Of a DNA stretch of 64,000 bases, positions 27,317 through 34,602 are shown in pieces (position 1 is the first letter of the stretch; the number at the start of each line of letters is the position of its first letter). The notes below the pieces were generated by a model. It ran no database searches. It had not been told where the DNA came from and saw only the letters and a list, made by a program, of their open reading frames with translations. The DNA is taken from the NCBI RefSeq assembly GCF_030409795.1, contig NZ_JAUFQN010000019.1:3136263-3200262 (forward strand). The letters are read 5' to 3'. This stretch comes from Flavobacterium paronense (GTDB lineage: Bacteria; Bacteroidota; Bacteroidia; Flavobacteriales; Flavobacteriaceae). A program made the translations under genes and the position numbers.

Positions 27317-27769
27317 TTATTCATTATCTGAGGCATACCATTCGGCAAAAGACGTTTCCGTTTCCTGCAATTTTAACGAATGTAATTTGATGTCATCTGG
27401 CAAACGATTTATAATTTTTTGGGCAAAATCAGTTACCATATTTTCACTGGTTGGTTGGTAATCTACCAAAATAACATGATGTCCGCGATTTTTTAATTCG
27501 GCTGCTAATTCAACGTGTGGCGTATTTTTATTAAAAACTGTAGCATGATCAAAAGCATCAACGATTTCTTCTTTTACAATTTTTTTCAAATCAGAAAAGT
27601 CAATCACCATTCCAAATTTCACATTGGAGTTGTCTGAAATAGGTTTGCCTATAACTGTCACCGAGAGTTTGTAACTGTGCCCGTGAACATTTTTGCATTT
27701 GCCATCATAACCATAAAGAGCATGTCCGGTTTCGAAAGAAAATTGTTTGGTAATTCTGATGTTACTCAT
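27317..27769 (-). CDS. queD: 6-carboxytetrahydropterin synthase (QueD family)
   Basis: Converts dihydroneopterin triphosphate to 6-carboxytetrahydropterin on the way to preQ0/queuosine. The 150 residues include zinc-binding His at 16, 29 and 31 (TGHALYG, NVHGHSYKL), the catalytic Cys at 25 (DGKCKNVHG), and the catalytic His/Asp region DAFDHATVFN followed by PTSENMVTDFAQ. This set suits QueD better than a mammalian-type PTPS, although the wider family includes both. It is first in a two-gene unit with lpxH, with a -7 element TAAATTTG 18 nt upstream. Confidence 0.92.
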   Translation of the reverse strand: MSNIRITKQFSFETGHALYGYDGKCKNVHGHSYKLSVTVIGKPISDNSNVKFGMVIDFSDLKKIVKEEIVDAFDHATVFNKNTPHVELAAELKNRGHHVILVDYQPTSENMVTDFAQKIINRLPDDIKLHSLKLQETETSFAEWYASDNE

Positions 27770-27787
27770 TTAGTAAATTTTATGCTG

Positions 27788-27795
27788 CAAATTTA
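27788..27795 (-). promoter_or_regulatory. -7 element of queD-lpxH
   Basis: TAAATTTG on the - strand, 18 nt upstream of the queD ATG, lies in the short gap behind the 56-residue gene. Confidence 0.45.
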
Positions 27796-27808
27796 GTAAA
27801 TAAATCTA

Positions 27809-27979
27809 CTATTCGTTTTGTCTTTTTTTAGCGCGATAATACATCCAATAGGCAGCTCCAACAATAATAGCAAATGGCAAAATATTACCAATCCATACGC
27901 CAATTAAATAACCACTATCTGGAGCATTTTTAATCTTTTCGTTAACATCTATTTGCTGAATGAGAAAAATAAATTTCAT
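27809..27979 (-). CDS. Small single-pass membrane protein (56 aa)
   Basis: Reading the - strand from the ATG at 27979 gives 56 codons: MKFIFLIQQIDVNEKIKN, then a short Gly/Asp segment (APDSGYLIGVWIGN), one membrane helix (about residues 31-48, ILPFAIIVGAAYWMYY) and a basic end (RAKKRQNE). This gives an inside-positive C-terminus. The gene starts 6 nt after the enoyl-CoA hydratase stop and is followed by the queD promoter, so it is the last gene of a two-gene operon. No family was recognised. A real gene is favoured by its spacing, the helix plus basic tail, and the absence of any competing frame in the 216-bp gap. Confidence 0.75.
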   Translation of the reverse strand: MKFIFLIQQIDVNEKIKNAPDSGYLIGVWIGNILPFAIIVGAAYWMYYRAKKRQNE

Positions 27980-27985
27980 GTTTTT

Positions 27986-28750
27986 TTACTTTTTAAATTC
28001 GCTTAAAGCATTTTTGGTAAAATCAGAAAGTACTAATTTCCCAGAAATTGCAGCTCTTTCGTATAAAAGTTCGTCCCAATTTTCTGAGCCTTGCCAAAAT
28101 ACTTTTTTCATTTCGGTTAATGCTTCGGGATTATAAGACGCTAATTTTTTGGCAAGTTTCATTGAGGCTTCAGTTACTTCATCTTGGCTGTCAAAAATGT
28201 CTGCATACAATCCTTTTTCCTTTGCCCAATCGGCAGATTGCCATGTGTTGGGTTGTAATGTCATTTCGGTCATAGCAATTTTGCCAATTTTTCGAGAAAC
28301 TGCAGGTTCAATAACAAACGGTCCAATTCCGATTGCTATTTCAGATAATTTAATGGCCGCATCCTGATACGCAAAAACAAAATCACAAGCCGAAATCAAG
28401 CCAACACCCCCACCAACAGCTTTTCCCTGAACTTTCCCAATAATGATTTTAGAACATTTTCGCATCGCATTAATTACATTAGCAAAACCTGAAAAGAATT
28501 TTACTCCAGTTTCAATATCGGTTATAGCAAGTAGTTCGTCAAAAGAAGCGCCAGCACAAAAAGAAGTGCCTTCGCTTTGCAAAATAACTACATTCACTTC
28601 GGAATTGACAGAAATTTGATTTAACTGATGAGTAAGTTTTTGCAATAAGTTACTAGGAAACGAGTTGCTTGCGGGATGACTAAAGGTAATTGTCGCAATA
28701 GTATCTTCGATTTGGATTTCTATAAATCCGTTTGAATTTTCAGCAGACAT
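27986..28750 (-). CDS. Enoyl-CoA hydratase/isomerase family protein
   Basis: Crotonase-fold enzyme of 254 residues that handles acyl-CoA thioesters. Oxyanion-hole segments are visible: CAGASFDELLAI (about 65-76) and GKAVGGGVGLISACDFVFA (about 107-125). At the two usual catalytic Glu positions the sequence reads LSEIAIGIGPFVIEPAV, where only one Glu is clear, so activity (hydratase, isomerase or other crotonase reaction) cannot be fixed. It may act in fatty-acid, phenylacetate or branched-chain breakdown, but no neighbour supports any of these. Its only co-transcribed neighbour is the 56-residue membrane protein. Confidence 0.85.
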   Translation of the reverse strand: MSAENSNGFIEIQIEDTIATITFSHPASNSFPSNLLQKLTHQLNQISVNSEVNVVILQSEGTSFCAGASFDELLAITDIETGVKFFSGFANVINAMRKCSKIIIGKVQGKAVGGGVGLISACDFVFAYQDAAIKLSEIAIGIGPFVIEPAVSRKIGKIAMTEMTLQPNTWQSADWAKEKGLYADIFDSQDEVTEASMKLAKKLASYNPEALTEMKKVFWQGSENWDELLYERAAISGKLVLSDFTKNALSEFKK

Positions 28751-28828
28751 AAATTTTAATATTTAATGTAAATTTATAACAAATCTGAAAAAGATGGGTT
28801 TTGAATTGCTATTTGTTTCTATAAAATA

Positions 28829-28836
28829 TATATTTG
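28829..28836 (+). promoter_or_regulatory. -7 element of tRNA-Ala
   Basis: TATATTTG ends 10 nt before the mature tRNA 5' end, and ATTG (28805-28808) sits 20 nt further upstream. This is consistent with a Bacteroidetes promoter for the tRNA. Confidence 0.5.
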
Positions 28837-28846
28837 TCGAGAGTTT

Positions 28847-28920
28847 GGGGGATTAGCTCATTTGGCTAGAGCGCTTGCCTGGCAGGCAAGAGGTGGTCGG
28901 TTCGAATCCGATATTCTCCA
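28847..28920 (+). tRNA. tRNA-Ala (anticodon GGC)
   Basis: A 74-nt cloverleaf without encoded CCA. Acceptor GGGGGAT pairs with ATTCTCC and includes G3-U70, the universal alanine identity pair. D arm GCTC/GAGC; anticodon stem CTTGC/GCAAG with loop CTGGCAG, so the anticodon is GGC. T arm GTCGG/CCGAT with TTCGAAT loop; discriminator A. A 17-bp copy of its 3' end lies downstream at 29017-29033. Confidence 0.96.
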
Positions 28921-28931
28921 CGAATAAATAG

Positions 28932-28964
28932 AAAGCAGGCTAAAATAAAATAGCTTGCTTTTTT
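28932..28964 (+). terminator. Terminator of tRNA-Ala
   Basis: AAAGCA-GCTA pairs with TAGC-TGCTTT, followed by TTTT, 11 nt after the tRNA. Confidence 0.75.
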
Positions 28965-29016
28965 ATTTTAGTTGGATTTCTATTTTCAAAGCGTAGCTTT
29001 GAGGAAAAACGTAGTT

Positions 29017-29033
29017 AATCCGATATTCTCCAC
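29017..29033 (+). repeat. 17-bp direct copy of the tRNA-Ala 3' end
   Basis: AATCCGATATTCTCCAC is identical to 28905-28921 (T arm, acceptor strand, discriminator and one further base). No 5' half of a tRNA precedes it. It may be an attachment-site scar or the remnant of a deleted tRNA copy. Confidence 0.85.
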
Positions 29034-29067
29034 AAAAAAGCCGAAGTAATTAAACTTCGGCTTTTTT
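29034..29067 (-). terminator. Terminator of the DUF3109 gene
   Basis: GCCGAAGT pairs with ACTTCGGC around AATTAA, flanked by six A and seven T. It overlaps the end of the DUF3109 gene and also works on the + strand. Confidence 0.85.
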
Positions 29068-29639
29068 TATTTCTCTTTTTTCAAATCTTCAGCAACTTTT
29101 TCCAATTCAGCATACCAATCTTCACCAAATTTTCGAATCAAAGCTTCTTTTACAAATTTATAGACAGGAACTTCAAGTTCTTTTCCTAAGGAACAAGCCG
29201 GATTACAAATGTCCCAACGGTCATAATTGACAGCCGAAAATTCGGTAAAATCTTTTACACGAATAGGATATAAATGGCAAGAAACCGGTTTTTTCCAATC
29301 GATTATTCCTTGATTATAGGCTTGTTCAATGCCACAAAGTGCTGTTTTTCCATCAAAAATAACATAGGCACAATCTTTATTATCAATTAATGGTGTTTCC
29401 AAATCTTGGTCGGTTCCTACTACCCAAGTGCCCAATCTTTCGATAGCTGCGATGCCTTCTTTGCGCAAAAACGGTTTTACTTTCGGATAAATTTCTTCCA
29501 AAATTTTGGTTTCATCTTTAGTTAAAGGTGCTCCGGCATCACCATCTACACAGCAAGCACCATGGCAAGCAGAAAGATTACAAACAAAATCTTTTTCGAG
29601 TATATCTTCAGAAACTATGGTTTTGCCTAATTGAAACAT
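29067..29639 (-). CDS. DUF3109 family Cys-rich protein
   Basis: A 190-residue protein of the DUF3109 family, conserved in Bacteroidota, with unknown function. The N-terminal cysteines C20, C25, C29 and C30 ([19 protein letters not shown]), and later Cys in [29 protein letters not shown] and [10 protein letters not shown], resemble the metal-cluster Cys set of the YkgJ-like group. It may therefore bind zinc or an Fe-S cluster. It has no signal peptide and is cytoplasmic. It is monocistronic, with a -7 element TACCTTTG 23 nt upstream and a terminator overlapping its stop. Confidence 0.9.
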   Translation of the reverse strand: MFQLGKTIVSEDILEKDFVCNLSACHGACCVDGDAGAPLTKDETKILEEIYPKVKPFLRKEGIAAIERLGTWVVGTDQDLETPLIDNKDCAYVIFDGKTALCGIEQAYNQGIIDWKKPVSCHLYPIRVKDFTEFSAVNYDRWDICNPACSLGKELEVPVYKFVKEALIRKFGEDWYAELEKVAEDLKKEK

Positions 29640-29662
29640 GGTATATTTATTATTTGCAGCCG

Positions 29663-29670
29663 CAAAGGTA
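29663..29670 (-). promoter_or_regulatory. -7 element of the DUF3109 gene
   Basis: TACCTTTG on the - strand, 23 nt before the ATG. On the other strand TAATTTTG (29703-29710) would drive marC, 15 nt before its ATG. Confidence 0.5.
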
Positions 29671-29725
29671 AAATCTAAAGTTATTATAAACGATTAAAAA
29701 CCTAATTTTGTAAAAAAATAAAAGG

Positions 29726-30301
29726 ATGAATATTGATTTTAGAGAAATAGCCACAGCCACCATGGTCCTTTTTGCAGTGATTGATATTGTAGGAAGCATT
29801 CCTGTGATTATTAGTTTGCGAGCAAAATTTGGGCATATTCAATCGGAAAAAGCATCGTTAGTATCAGCTGCAATAATGATTGCCTTTCTTTTTGTTGGTG
29901 AAGAAATTTTGAAATTAGTTGGTATAGATGCCAATTCATTTGCCGTTGCAGGTTCTTTTGTCCTGTTCTTTTTAGCGCTAGAAATGATACTCGGCATCAG
30001 ATTGTATAAAGAGGATAAAGCGACATCAGCATCTATAGTCCCTATTGCGTTTCCATTGGTAGCTGGTGCTGGAACCATGACAACCTTACTTTCGCTTCGA
30101 GCAGAGTTTTATTCTATAAACATTATTATTGCAATACTTCTGAATATTATTTTGGTTTATTTGGTATTGAAATCTTCAGCCAAAATCGAAAAAGCGCTTG
30201 GTGAGAATGGTTTGAATATTATCAGAAAAGTATTTGGAATTGTACTTTTAGCTATAGCTGTTAAATTATTTGCTGCTAATGTTAAAGGATTATTTGCGTA
30301 A
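29726..30301 (+). CDS. MarC family integral membrane protein
   Basis: A 191-residue inner-membrane protein with six predicted helices, the normal MarC size. Conserved pieces include TMVLFAVIDIVGSIPVI in helix 1, the internal helix with GSFVLFFLALEMILGI, and the PIAFPLVAGAGTMTTLLSL loop that marks the family. MarC was once linked to multiple antibiotic resistance, but its function remains unknown. It is followed by a small membrane protein after 38 nt. A -7 element TAATTTTG lies 15 nt upstream (29703-29710). Confidence 0.92.
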   Translation: MNIDFREIATATMVLFAVIDIVGSIPVIISLRAKFGHIQSEKASLVSAAIMIAFLFVGEEILKLVGIDANSFAVAGSFVLFFLALEMILGIRLYKEDKATSASIVPIAFPLVAGAGTMTTLLSLRAEFYSINIIIAILLNIILVYLVLKSSAKIEKALGENGLNIIRKVFGIVLLAIAVKLFAANVKGLFA

Positions 30302-30314
30302 TGTCAATTTTTAG

Positions 30315-30322
30315 TATTTTTG
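30315..30322 (+). promoter_or_regulatory. -7 element before the small membrane protein gene
   Basis: TATTTTTG between marC and the next gene. A start about 6 nt downstream (near 30328) makes the ATG at 30340 more plausible than the ATG at 30331, which would be almost leaderless. Confidence 0.4.
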
Positions 30323-30339
30323 TCCTCTAAATGTTAATC

Positions 30340-30537
30340 ATGAAAATTTTCACCAACATTCTTCTCTTTATTGCTATTGCTTTGATAATAGTAAATGTTT
30401 TTCTACTCGATTTCAAAAAACCAATGGAAGGTAACAGCATGATTGCTTTAATAGGTATTGTAGCTTCTTTTTGTGCAGTTTTTATTCTTCTGATTTTTAA
30501 AATGTCAAAAAAAATAGAAGAAAAACTTAAACACTAA
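30340..30537 (+). CDS. Small two-helix membrane protein
   Basis: Hypothetical protein of 65 residues from ATG 30340 (68 from ATG 30331). Two membrane helices (about 5-22 and 36-56) are separated by the polar loop LDFKKPMEGNS, and it ends in a Lys-rich tail (SKKIEEKLKH). Function unknown. It lies 4 nt before an FAD oxidoreductase and probably shares its transcript. Start choice rests on the candidate promoter position and is not certain. Confidence 0.75.
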   Translation: MKIFTNILLFIAIALIIVNVFLLDFKKPMEGNSMIALIGIVASFCAVFILLIFKMSKKIEEKLKH

Positions 30538-30541
30538 ACTC

Positions 30542-31150
30542 ATGTTTGATGTTCTAATAATTGGTGGTGGCGTTTCCGGAATGTCATGTGCTTTAGTGTT
30601 GGGTTCTGCTCATAAAAAATCATTTGTTCAGGATAAAAAAATCGGAATTGTTGCTCACCAAAAAACATCATCACTACAAGAAGCTATATTTTATAATGCT
30701 TATGGCGTTCCTTCCGGAAAATTGGGTTCAGAAATATTGACTGAAAGTATCGAACAGCTACAACAATTATATCCTCATGTAACTCAAATAGAAGGTGAAA
30801 AAGTAATTAAAGTTGTAGGTGATTTTCCAAATTTCACGGTTATTACCAATAAGAATTCCTATCAAACTAAAAGTATAGTAGTTGCTATAGGTTACTCTAA
30901 TACTTTTTATATTGAAGGTTTGATGAGCTTTGTAGAACCACACAAAAAAGCTCTAGCCGAAAAACAACGTGTCCAACTTAAAAATGAAGACCATAAGGTT
31001 GCTGAAGGTATTTATGTAGTTGGAACGCTAGCGGGATGGCGCAGTCAGTTAGCTATTGCCGCAGGAAGTGGCGCAGCAGTTGCAACCGATATTTTGACTT
31101 TGTGGAATAATGGGATTTCTTCTCAAAGCCACGATTCGATAAAAAAGTAG
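30542..31150 (+). CDS. Short FAD/NAD(P)-dependent oxidoreductase
   Basis: A 202-residue flavoprotein related to thioredoxin reductase. The FAD-binding motif is FDVLIIGGGVSGMSCALVLG (residues 2-21), and the C-terminal FAD segment is GIYVVGTLAGWRSQLAIAAG with GAAVATDIL. Compared with thioredoxin reductase (about 310 aa) it lacks the central NADPH domain and the CxxC, so it cannot reduce thioredoxin in the usual way. Similar short forms occur in Bacteroidota; the substrate is unknown. It ends 1 nt before the convergent S41 protease stop, with no terminator between them. Confidence 0.85.
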   Translation: MFDVLIIGGGVSGMSCALVLGSAHKKSFVQDKKIGIVAHQKTSSLQEAIFYNAYGVPSGKLGSEILTESIEQLQQLYPHVTQIEGEKVIKVVGDFPNFTVITNKNSYQTKSIVVAIGYSNTFYIEGLMSFVEPHKKALAEKQRVQLKNEDHKVAEGIYVVGTLAGWRSQLAIAAGSGAAVATDILTLWNNGISSQSHDSIKK

Positions 31151-31151
31151 T

Positions 31152-32720
31152 CTATTTTAAAACGGCATTGAGCATTGTATCATCTTTGAGAATGATATTG
31201 TAGTACTGGCTTTCGCCAAATAACTGTCGGGCAAATTCAGCGCTTATATATTTTTTGACTAAAGTTTTATTACTGTCCAATTTCATTTCCAATCCAGCAT
31301 CTTTTAGATAACTTTCTAATTTTGGAACATAGCTATCATCATTTTGCATTTTGGTTAAAAATTGCTCAAATTTCAATCCTTTGTATGTGTTTCTGTTTTT
31401 GTCTAATTGCTCAAAAACAAAATGACCCACAACTCCGGAATTTAAAATATAAGCCAAATTTTCTTCTCCTTTTTTTACTTCCAAAGGCACAAATATATCC
31501 GGAACAATTCCGCCACCGCCATAAACCGTTCGCCCTTTTTTGGTTTTAAATTTTAAAGAATCAGCAATTTTCATTTTGTCTTTTTCATAAAGTTCACCGC
31601 TTGCAAAACGAGTTTCAGCATCTTTACTGTATTTTTCGCCTTCACCTTTTGTATAAGGTTTTTGAATAGAACGTCCGCTTGGAGTGTAATATCTTGAAGT
31701 TGTCAAACGAACAGCAGAGCCATCATCAAAACCCATTTCACGTTGTACCAATCCTTTTCCAAAAGAACGGCGACCTACTATGGTTCCTCTATCATTATCC
31801 TGTATAGCACCAGCCAAAATTTCACTCGCAGAAGCTGAGTTTTCATCAATTAAAACAAATACTTTTCCGTTTTCAAAAATCCCACCGGTGGTTGCAAAAG
31901 TCTTGTCGATTATTCCTTTTCTGTTTTTGGTAAAAACGATTAGCTCTTTATCTTTCAAAAGTTCATCAATAATTTCTACCGCTTTTTCTAAATAACCGCC
32001 ACCATTATCACGTAAGTCAATGACTAAAGTGGTCATTCCTTGTTTTTTCAATTGCGCTAATCCTACTCGAAATTCGTCATAAGTATTTTCAGCAAAACGA
32101 TTGATTTTAATGTAACCCGAAGTTTTATTAAGCATCAGATAAGTATCGACACTTTTTATCGGAACTACTTCGCGCTCTACAGTAAGTTTCAGTTTTTTAT
32201 TGGTGCTTTTTCTGAAAATTGTAAGTAAAACTTTTGAACCTTCTTCGCCTTTTAGCTTGTTGTATAAACTATCTGTTGGTAATTTTCGTCCAAATAGTTT
32301 GGTTTTATCAGCATATAAAATTCGGTCACCTGAGAGAATTCCAGCTTTTGCAGCCGGACCATTTTCCAATGGTTTAACAACGGTAACAGTATCATTATAC
32401 ATATAAAAATTAACGCCAATACCAACAAAATCACCTTTCATTATTTCGGCTTCAGACGATTGTTCGCTTGGCGGAAGATAAACCGAATGTGGATCAAGAT
32501 TTGACAAAATGTTATTCATAGTTAAATCTACAATAGAATCGGAATTAACATCGTCAACATATTCGTCATTGATAAAATCAATCAATCGTTCAATTTTTAC
32601 TTTTCGGGCATTTTGTTTTGAAATAGTTCGTTGCGGAAAATTAAGCATACCACCAATGACAATGCCCAAAGCAACGCATGAAAATAACAATAGTGGTAAA
32701 TAGTTTTCCTTTGCTTTCAT
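31152..32720 (-). CDS. S41 family C-terminal processing peptidase
   Basis: Periplasmic Prc/CtpA-type serine protease of 522 residues. An N-terminal membrane anchor (about 8-27) comes first, then a helical N region and a PDZ domain (about 90-175, FVGIGVNFYMYNDTVTVV with GDRILYADKTKL). The S41 catalytic core follows, with Ser in ENSASASEILAGAIQ (about 298) and Lys in RRSFGKGLVQ (about 322), a Ser/Lys dyad. It trims C-termini of periplasmic or outer-membrane proteins. Its ATG directly follows the stop of the dCMP deaminase-like gene, so the two are coupled. Confidence 0.95.
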   Translation of the reverse strand: MKAKENYLPLLLFSCVALGIVIGGMLNFPQRTISKQNARKVKIERLIDFINDEYVDDVNSDSIVDLTMNNILSNLDPHSVYLPPSEQSSEAEIMKGDFVGIGVNFYMYNDTVTVVKPLENGPAAKAGILSGDRILYADKTKLFGRKLPTDSLYNKLKGEEGSKVLLTIFRKSTNKKLKLTVEREVVPIKSVDTYLMLNKTSGYIKINRFAENTYDEFRVGLAQLKKQGMTTLVIDLRDNGGGYLEKAVEIIDELLKDKELIVFTKNRKGIIDKTFATTGGIFENGKVFVLIDENSASASEILAGAIQDNDRGTIVGRRSFGKGLVQREMGFDDGSAVRLTTSRYYTPSGRSIQKPYTKGEGEKYSKDAETRFASGELYEKDKMKIADSLKFKTKKGRTVYGGGGIVPDIFVPLEVKKGEENLAYILNSGVVGHFVFEQLDKNRNTYKGLKFEQFLTKMQNDDSYVPKLESYLKDAGLEMKLDSNKTLVKKYISAEFARQLFGESQYYNIILKDDTMLNAVLK

Positions 32721-33149
32721 TTAGTCTAAATCTTCAATTTGATTGACAACAATTCCGGCTTTTTCTAAAAACTCCAAACCTGTTGTGTCGCGATAACCAT
32801 GCTGAAACACTACGCGTTTTATTCCCGATTGATGGATGAGTTTGCTGCATTCTTTGCAGGGTGAAAGGGTAATGTATAAGGTTGCATTTTCGCAAGTTTG
32901 TGTTGAACGCGCTACTTTTGAAATGGCATTTGCTTCGGCATGAAGAACAAACCATTGTGTTAATCCTTCTTCGTCTTCACAACAGTTTTCAAAACCTGTT
33001 GGAGTTCCGTTATAGCCATCGGAAATAATCATTCTATCTCGAACAATTATTGCACCCACCTGTTTGCGCTTGCAATAGGAAAGTTTGCTCCATTCGGCCG
33101 CAATTCTTAGGTAAGCAATATCGTATTTGAGTTGTTTTTGTTCTTTCAT
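32721..33149 (-). CDS. dCMP deaminase family protein
   Basis: Zinc-dependent deaminase of the dCMP deaminase/ComE group, 142 residues from ATG 33149. An upstream ATG at 33182 adds 11 residues (MQKILKLVKIV) that do not look conserved. Zinc site: HAEANAISK with the catalytic Glu, and PCKEC for the two Cys ligands. It could supply dUMP for thymidylate synthesis or act on a related nucleotide; allosteric residues cannot be judged. The S41 protease follows with no gap, and hupE lies upstream on the same strand. Confidence 0.9.
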   Translation of the reverse strand: MKEQKQLKYDIAYLRIAAEWSKLSYCKRKQVGAIIVRDRMIISDGYNGTPTGFENCCEDEEGLTQWFVLHAEANAISKVARSTQTCENATLYITLSPCKECSKLIHQSGIKRVVFQHGYRDTTGLEFLEKAGIVVNQIEDLD

Positions 33150-33211
33150 TACAATCTTTACAAGTTTCAGAATTTTTTGCAAGATTCTGTAAAATCAAAA
33201 AGTTTTTCATT

Positions 33212-33262
33212 TAGCCCTGATGGAAGGAAACGCCATGCGTGACGAACAGCAGGAAAATAGAT
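33212..33262 (+). repeat. Interspersed repeat, TAGCCC family (degenerate copy d)
   Basis: TAGCCCTGATGGAAGGAAACG, then ATGCGTGACGAACAGCAGGAAAATAG. The two ends resemble those of the larger copies at 17.5, 45.75 and 60.55 kb, but the central hairpin is missing. Confidence 0.5.
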
Positions 33263-33296
33263 AGCAAATATACCCAAACCTTTCGCTTCTGAACAA

Positions 33297-33890
33297 TTAT
33301 TTAACCCAAATTTCACTTCTGATAATCATCGGAATTACTATGCCAACGACAAATGCAGAAATGATTAAAAGCCAATCGCGTTTAGTAAATTTGAGCAAGG
33401 TTTGAACAACATAAGCCAGTAACAAGGCTAAGAGAACAACAATAAGTAGTGACACTCCAAAACCAAGAGCTGATTCAAAAAGCGGTAATAATTTGTCTGT
33501 TGGTTTATTTGGAACAATAGTATTGAAATAATTAGAAAAGCCCAAACCGTGAAAAAGTCCGAATAAAGATGCTACAATTGCAATAAAAATAAGGCTGTCT
33601 TTTTTACCCGATTTTCCTACGGAAATAATATTGTAAAGAGCTGTTATTAGAATTAGAATCGGAATTATAAAAGCAATAATACTCGCTTTAATTGTAACGA
33701 TATTGAAAACAGAAAGCAGTACTGCTAATGTGTGTGCTGCAGTAAACAAGGAGATTAGAATCAGAATTCTTTTCCATGCTTTGAACTCGTATGGAACTGT
33801 GAGAGCGAGGAGGAATAAAACATCAGTATAAGCATTTATATTGCACAGATGTTGTAATCCTGAAGAGAAGTAAATCCAGAAATCTGACAT
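33297..33890 (-). CDS. HupE/UreJ family membrane protein
   Basis: A 197-residue integral membrane protein with about six helices. Family members have been linked to nickel or cobalt handling for hydrogenase or urease, but many, including this one, lie away from such enzymes. Visible features: SGLQHLCNINAYTDVLFLLAL near the N-terminus, AAHTLAVLLS (His in a membrane helix) and FGLFHGLGFSNYF with a second His. The paired His residues fit a transition-metal path. It is first of a three-gene group (hupE, dCMP deaminase-like, S41 protease), with 147 bp to the next gene, so a shared transcript is uncertain. Confidence 0.88.
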   Translation of the reverse strand: MSDFWIYFSSGLQHLCNINAYTDVLFLLALTVPYEFKAWKRILILISLFTAAHTLAVLLSVFNIVTIKASIIAFIIPILILITALYNIISVGKSGKKDSLIFIAIVASLFGLFHGLGFSNYFNTIVPNKPTDKLLPLFESALGFGVSLLIVVLLALLLAYVVQTLLKFTKRDWLLIISAFVVGIVIPMIIRSEIWVK

Positions 33891-34008
33891 AGCATTAGGT
33901 TGTTTGGTATCGTAAACTTACAATTTATTTTGTTTTGCCATAAAAAATTACCACTAAAATCGATTAAAAACATTTTGATTTCCGTTTCCGGAAAAGAGTA
34001 ATTTGAAT

Positions 34009-34016
34009 TATATTTG
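34009..34016 (+). promoter_or_regulatory. -7 element of the TerB-like gene
   Basis: TATATTTG, 20 nt upstream of the ATG, followed by GCATTACA. It matches TAnnTTTG. Confidence 0.5.
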
Positions 34017-34036
34017 CATTACATAAACAAAACAAC

Positions 34037-34468
34037 ATGTCATTTTCAGATCTATTTGATAGCGAATTTAAAAGTAGAAATAAAGCGCACTTTTCGGCCA
34101 TTGTCAGAGTTGCTCTCTCAGATGGTGCATTAAGCAAAGAAGAAAAAGAATTCTTAGATAAACTTGCGGTTCGGTTAGAAATTTCTGCTTCAGAATATGT
34201 AGAGATTTTAGAAAATCCTTTAAAATATCCAATTAATCCGCCATACTTGCATTCGCAACGGTTAGAACGTTTGTATGATTTGTCAAGAATGGTTTATGTA
34301 GATCACGTTTTGGGACCAAAACAAAAACAAGTTTTAACCAAGTTTGCTTTGGCACTCGGATTTACACCAGGAAACGTATCTTTTATTGTTGATAAAGCAA
34401 TGTCATTATTGATTTTGGGTGTTGATTTAGATACGTTTGTTTACGAAATGGCACATATGAATAAATAG
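34037..34468 (+). CDS. TerB-like (tellurite-resistance fold) protein
   Basis: A 143-residue all-helical cytoplasmic protein of the TerB fold. Acidic EF-hand-like segments VALSDGALSKEEKEFLDKLA (about 27-46) and YVDHVLGPKQKQVL (about 92-105) match the duplicated TerB pattern, in which Asp and Glu bind metal. No other ter genes are present, so tellurite resistance is not implied; such stand-alone copies have unknown roles. It is a single gene with its own promoter and a downstream hairpin. Confidence 0.85.
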   Translation: MSFSDLFDSEFKSRNKAHFSAIVRVALSDGALSKEEKEFLDKLAVRLEISASEYVEILENPLKYPINPPYLHSQRLERLYDLSRMVYVDHVLGPKQKQVLTKFALALGFTPGNVSFIVDKAMSLLILGVDLDTFVYEMAHMNK

Positions 34469-34473
34469 AAAAA

Positions 34474-34519
34474 GACCACTGCGCTGCAAGAAACAAGATC
34501 GCTGCGCTGCAAGATTTTA
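34474..34519 (+). repeat. Two 23-bp tandem units, GCTGCGCTGCAAGA type
   Basis: Units at 34474-34496 and 34497-34519 share CTGCGCTGCAAGA. They are embedded in AAGAAACAAGA-type sequence like the element at 36.2 kb. Confidence 0.6.
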
Positions 34520-34525
34520 TAATAG

Positions 34526-34560
34526 AAAAGGCAGAAAGTTTTTAATTTTCTGCCTTTTTT
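34526..34560 (-). terminator. Bidirectional terminator, fbp / TerB-like
   Basis: AAAAGGCAGAAA pairs with TTTCTGCCTTTT around an 8-nt loop, with T tracts on both strands, between two convergent genes. Confidence 0.85.
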
Positions 34561-34600
34561 CTTTCTTCTTGTCTCTTTCTTCTTGTCTCTTTCTTCTTTT
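34561..34600. repeat. 14-bp tandem repeat CTTTCTTCTTGTCT
   Basis: Nearly three copies between the terminator and the fbp stop. It is the pyrimidine arm of the purine/pyrimidine repeat family seen also at 23.0 and 36.2 kb. Confidence 0.6.
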
Positions 34601-34602
34601 AA

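Noticed and set aside
28921..29033. Second, degenerate tRNA gene after tRNA-Ala
   Set aside because: Only the last 17 bases of the tRNA are duplicated; no D arm or anticodon arm precedes them.
30542..31150. Full thioredoxin reductase
   Set aside because: Only 202 residues, with no CxxC and no NADPH domain.
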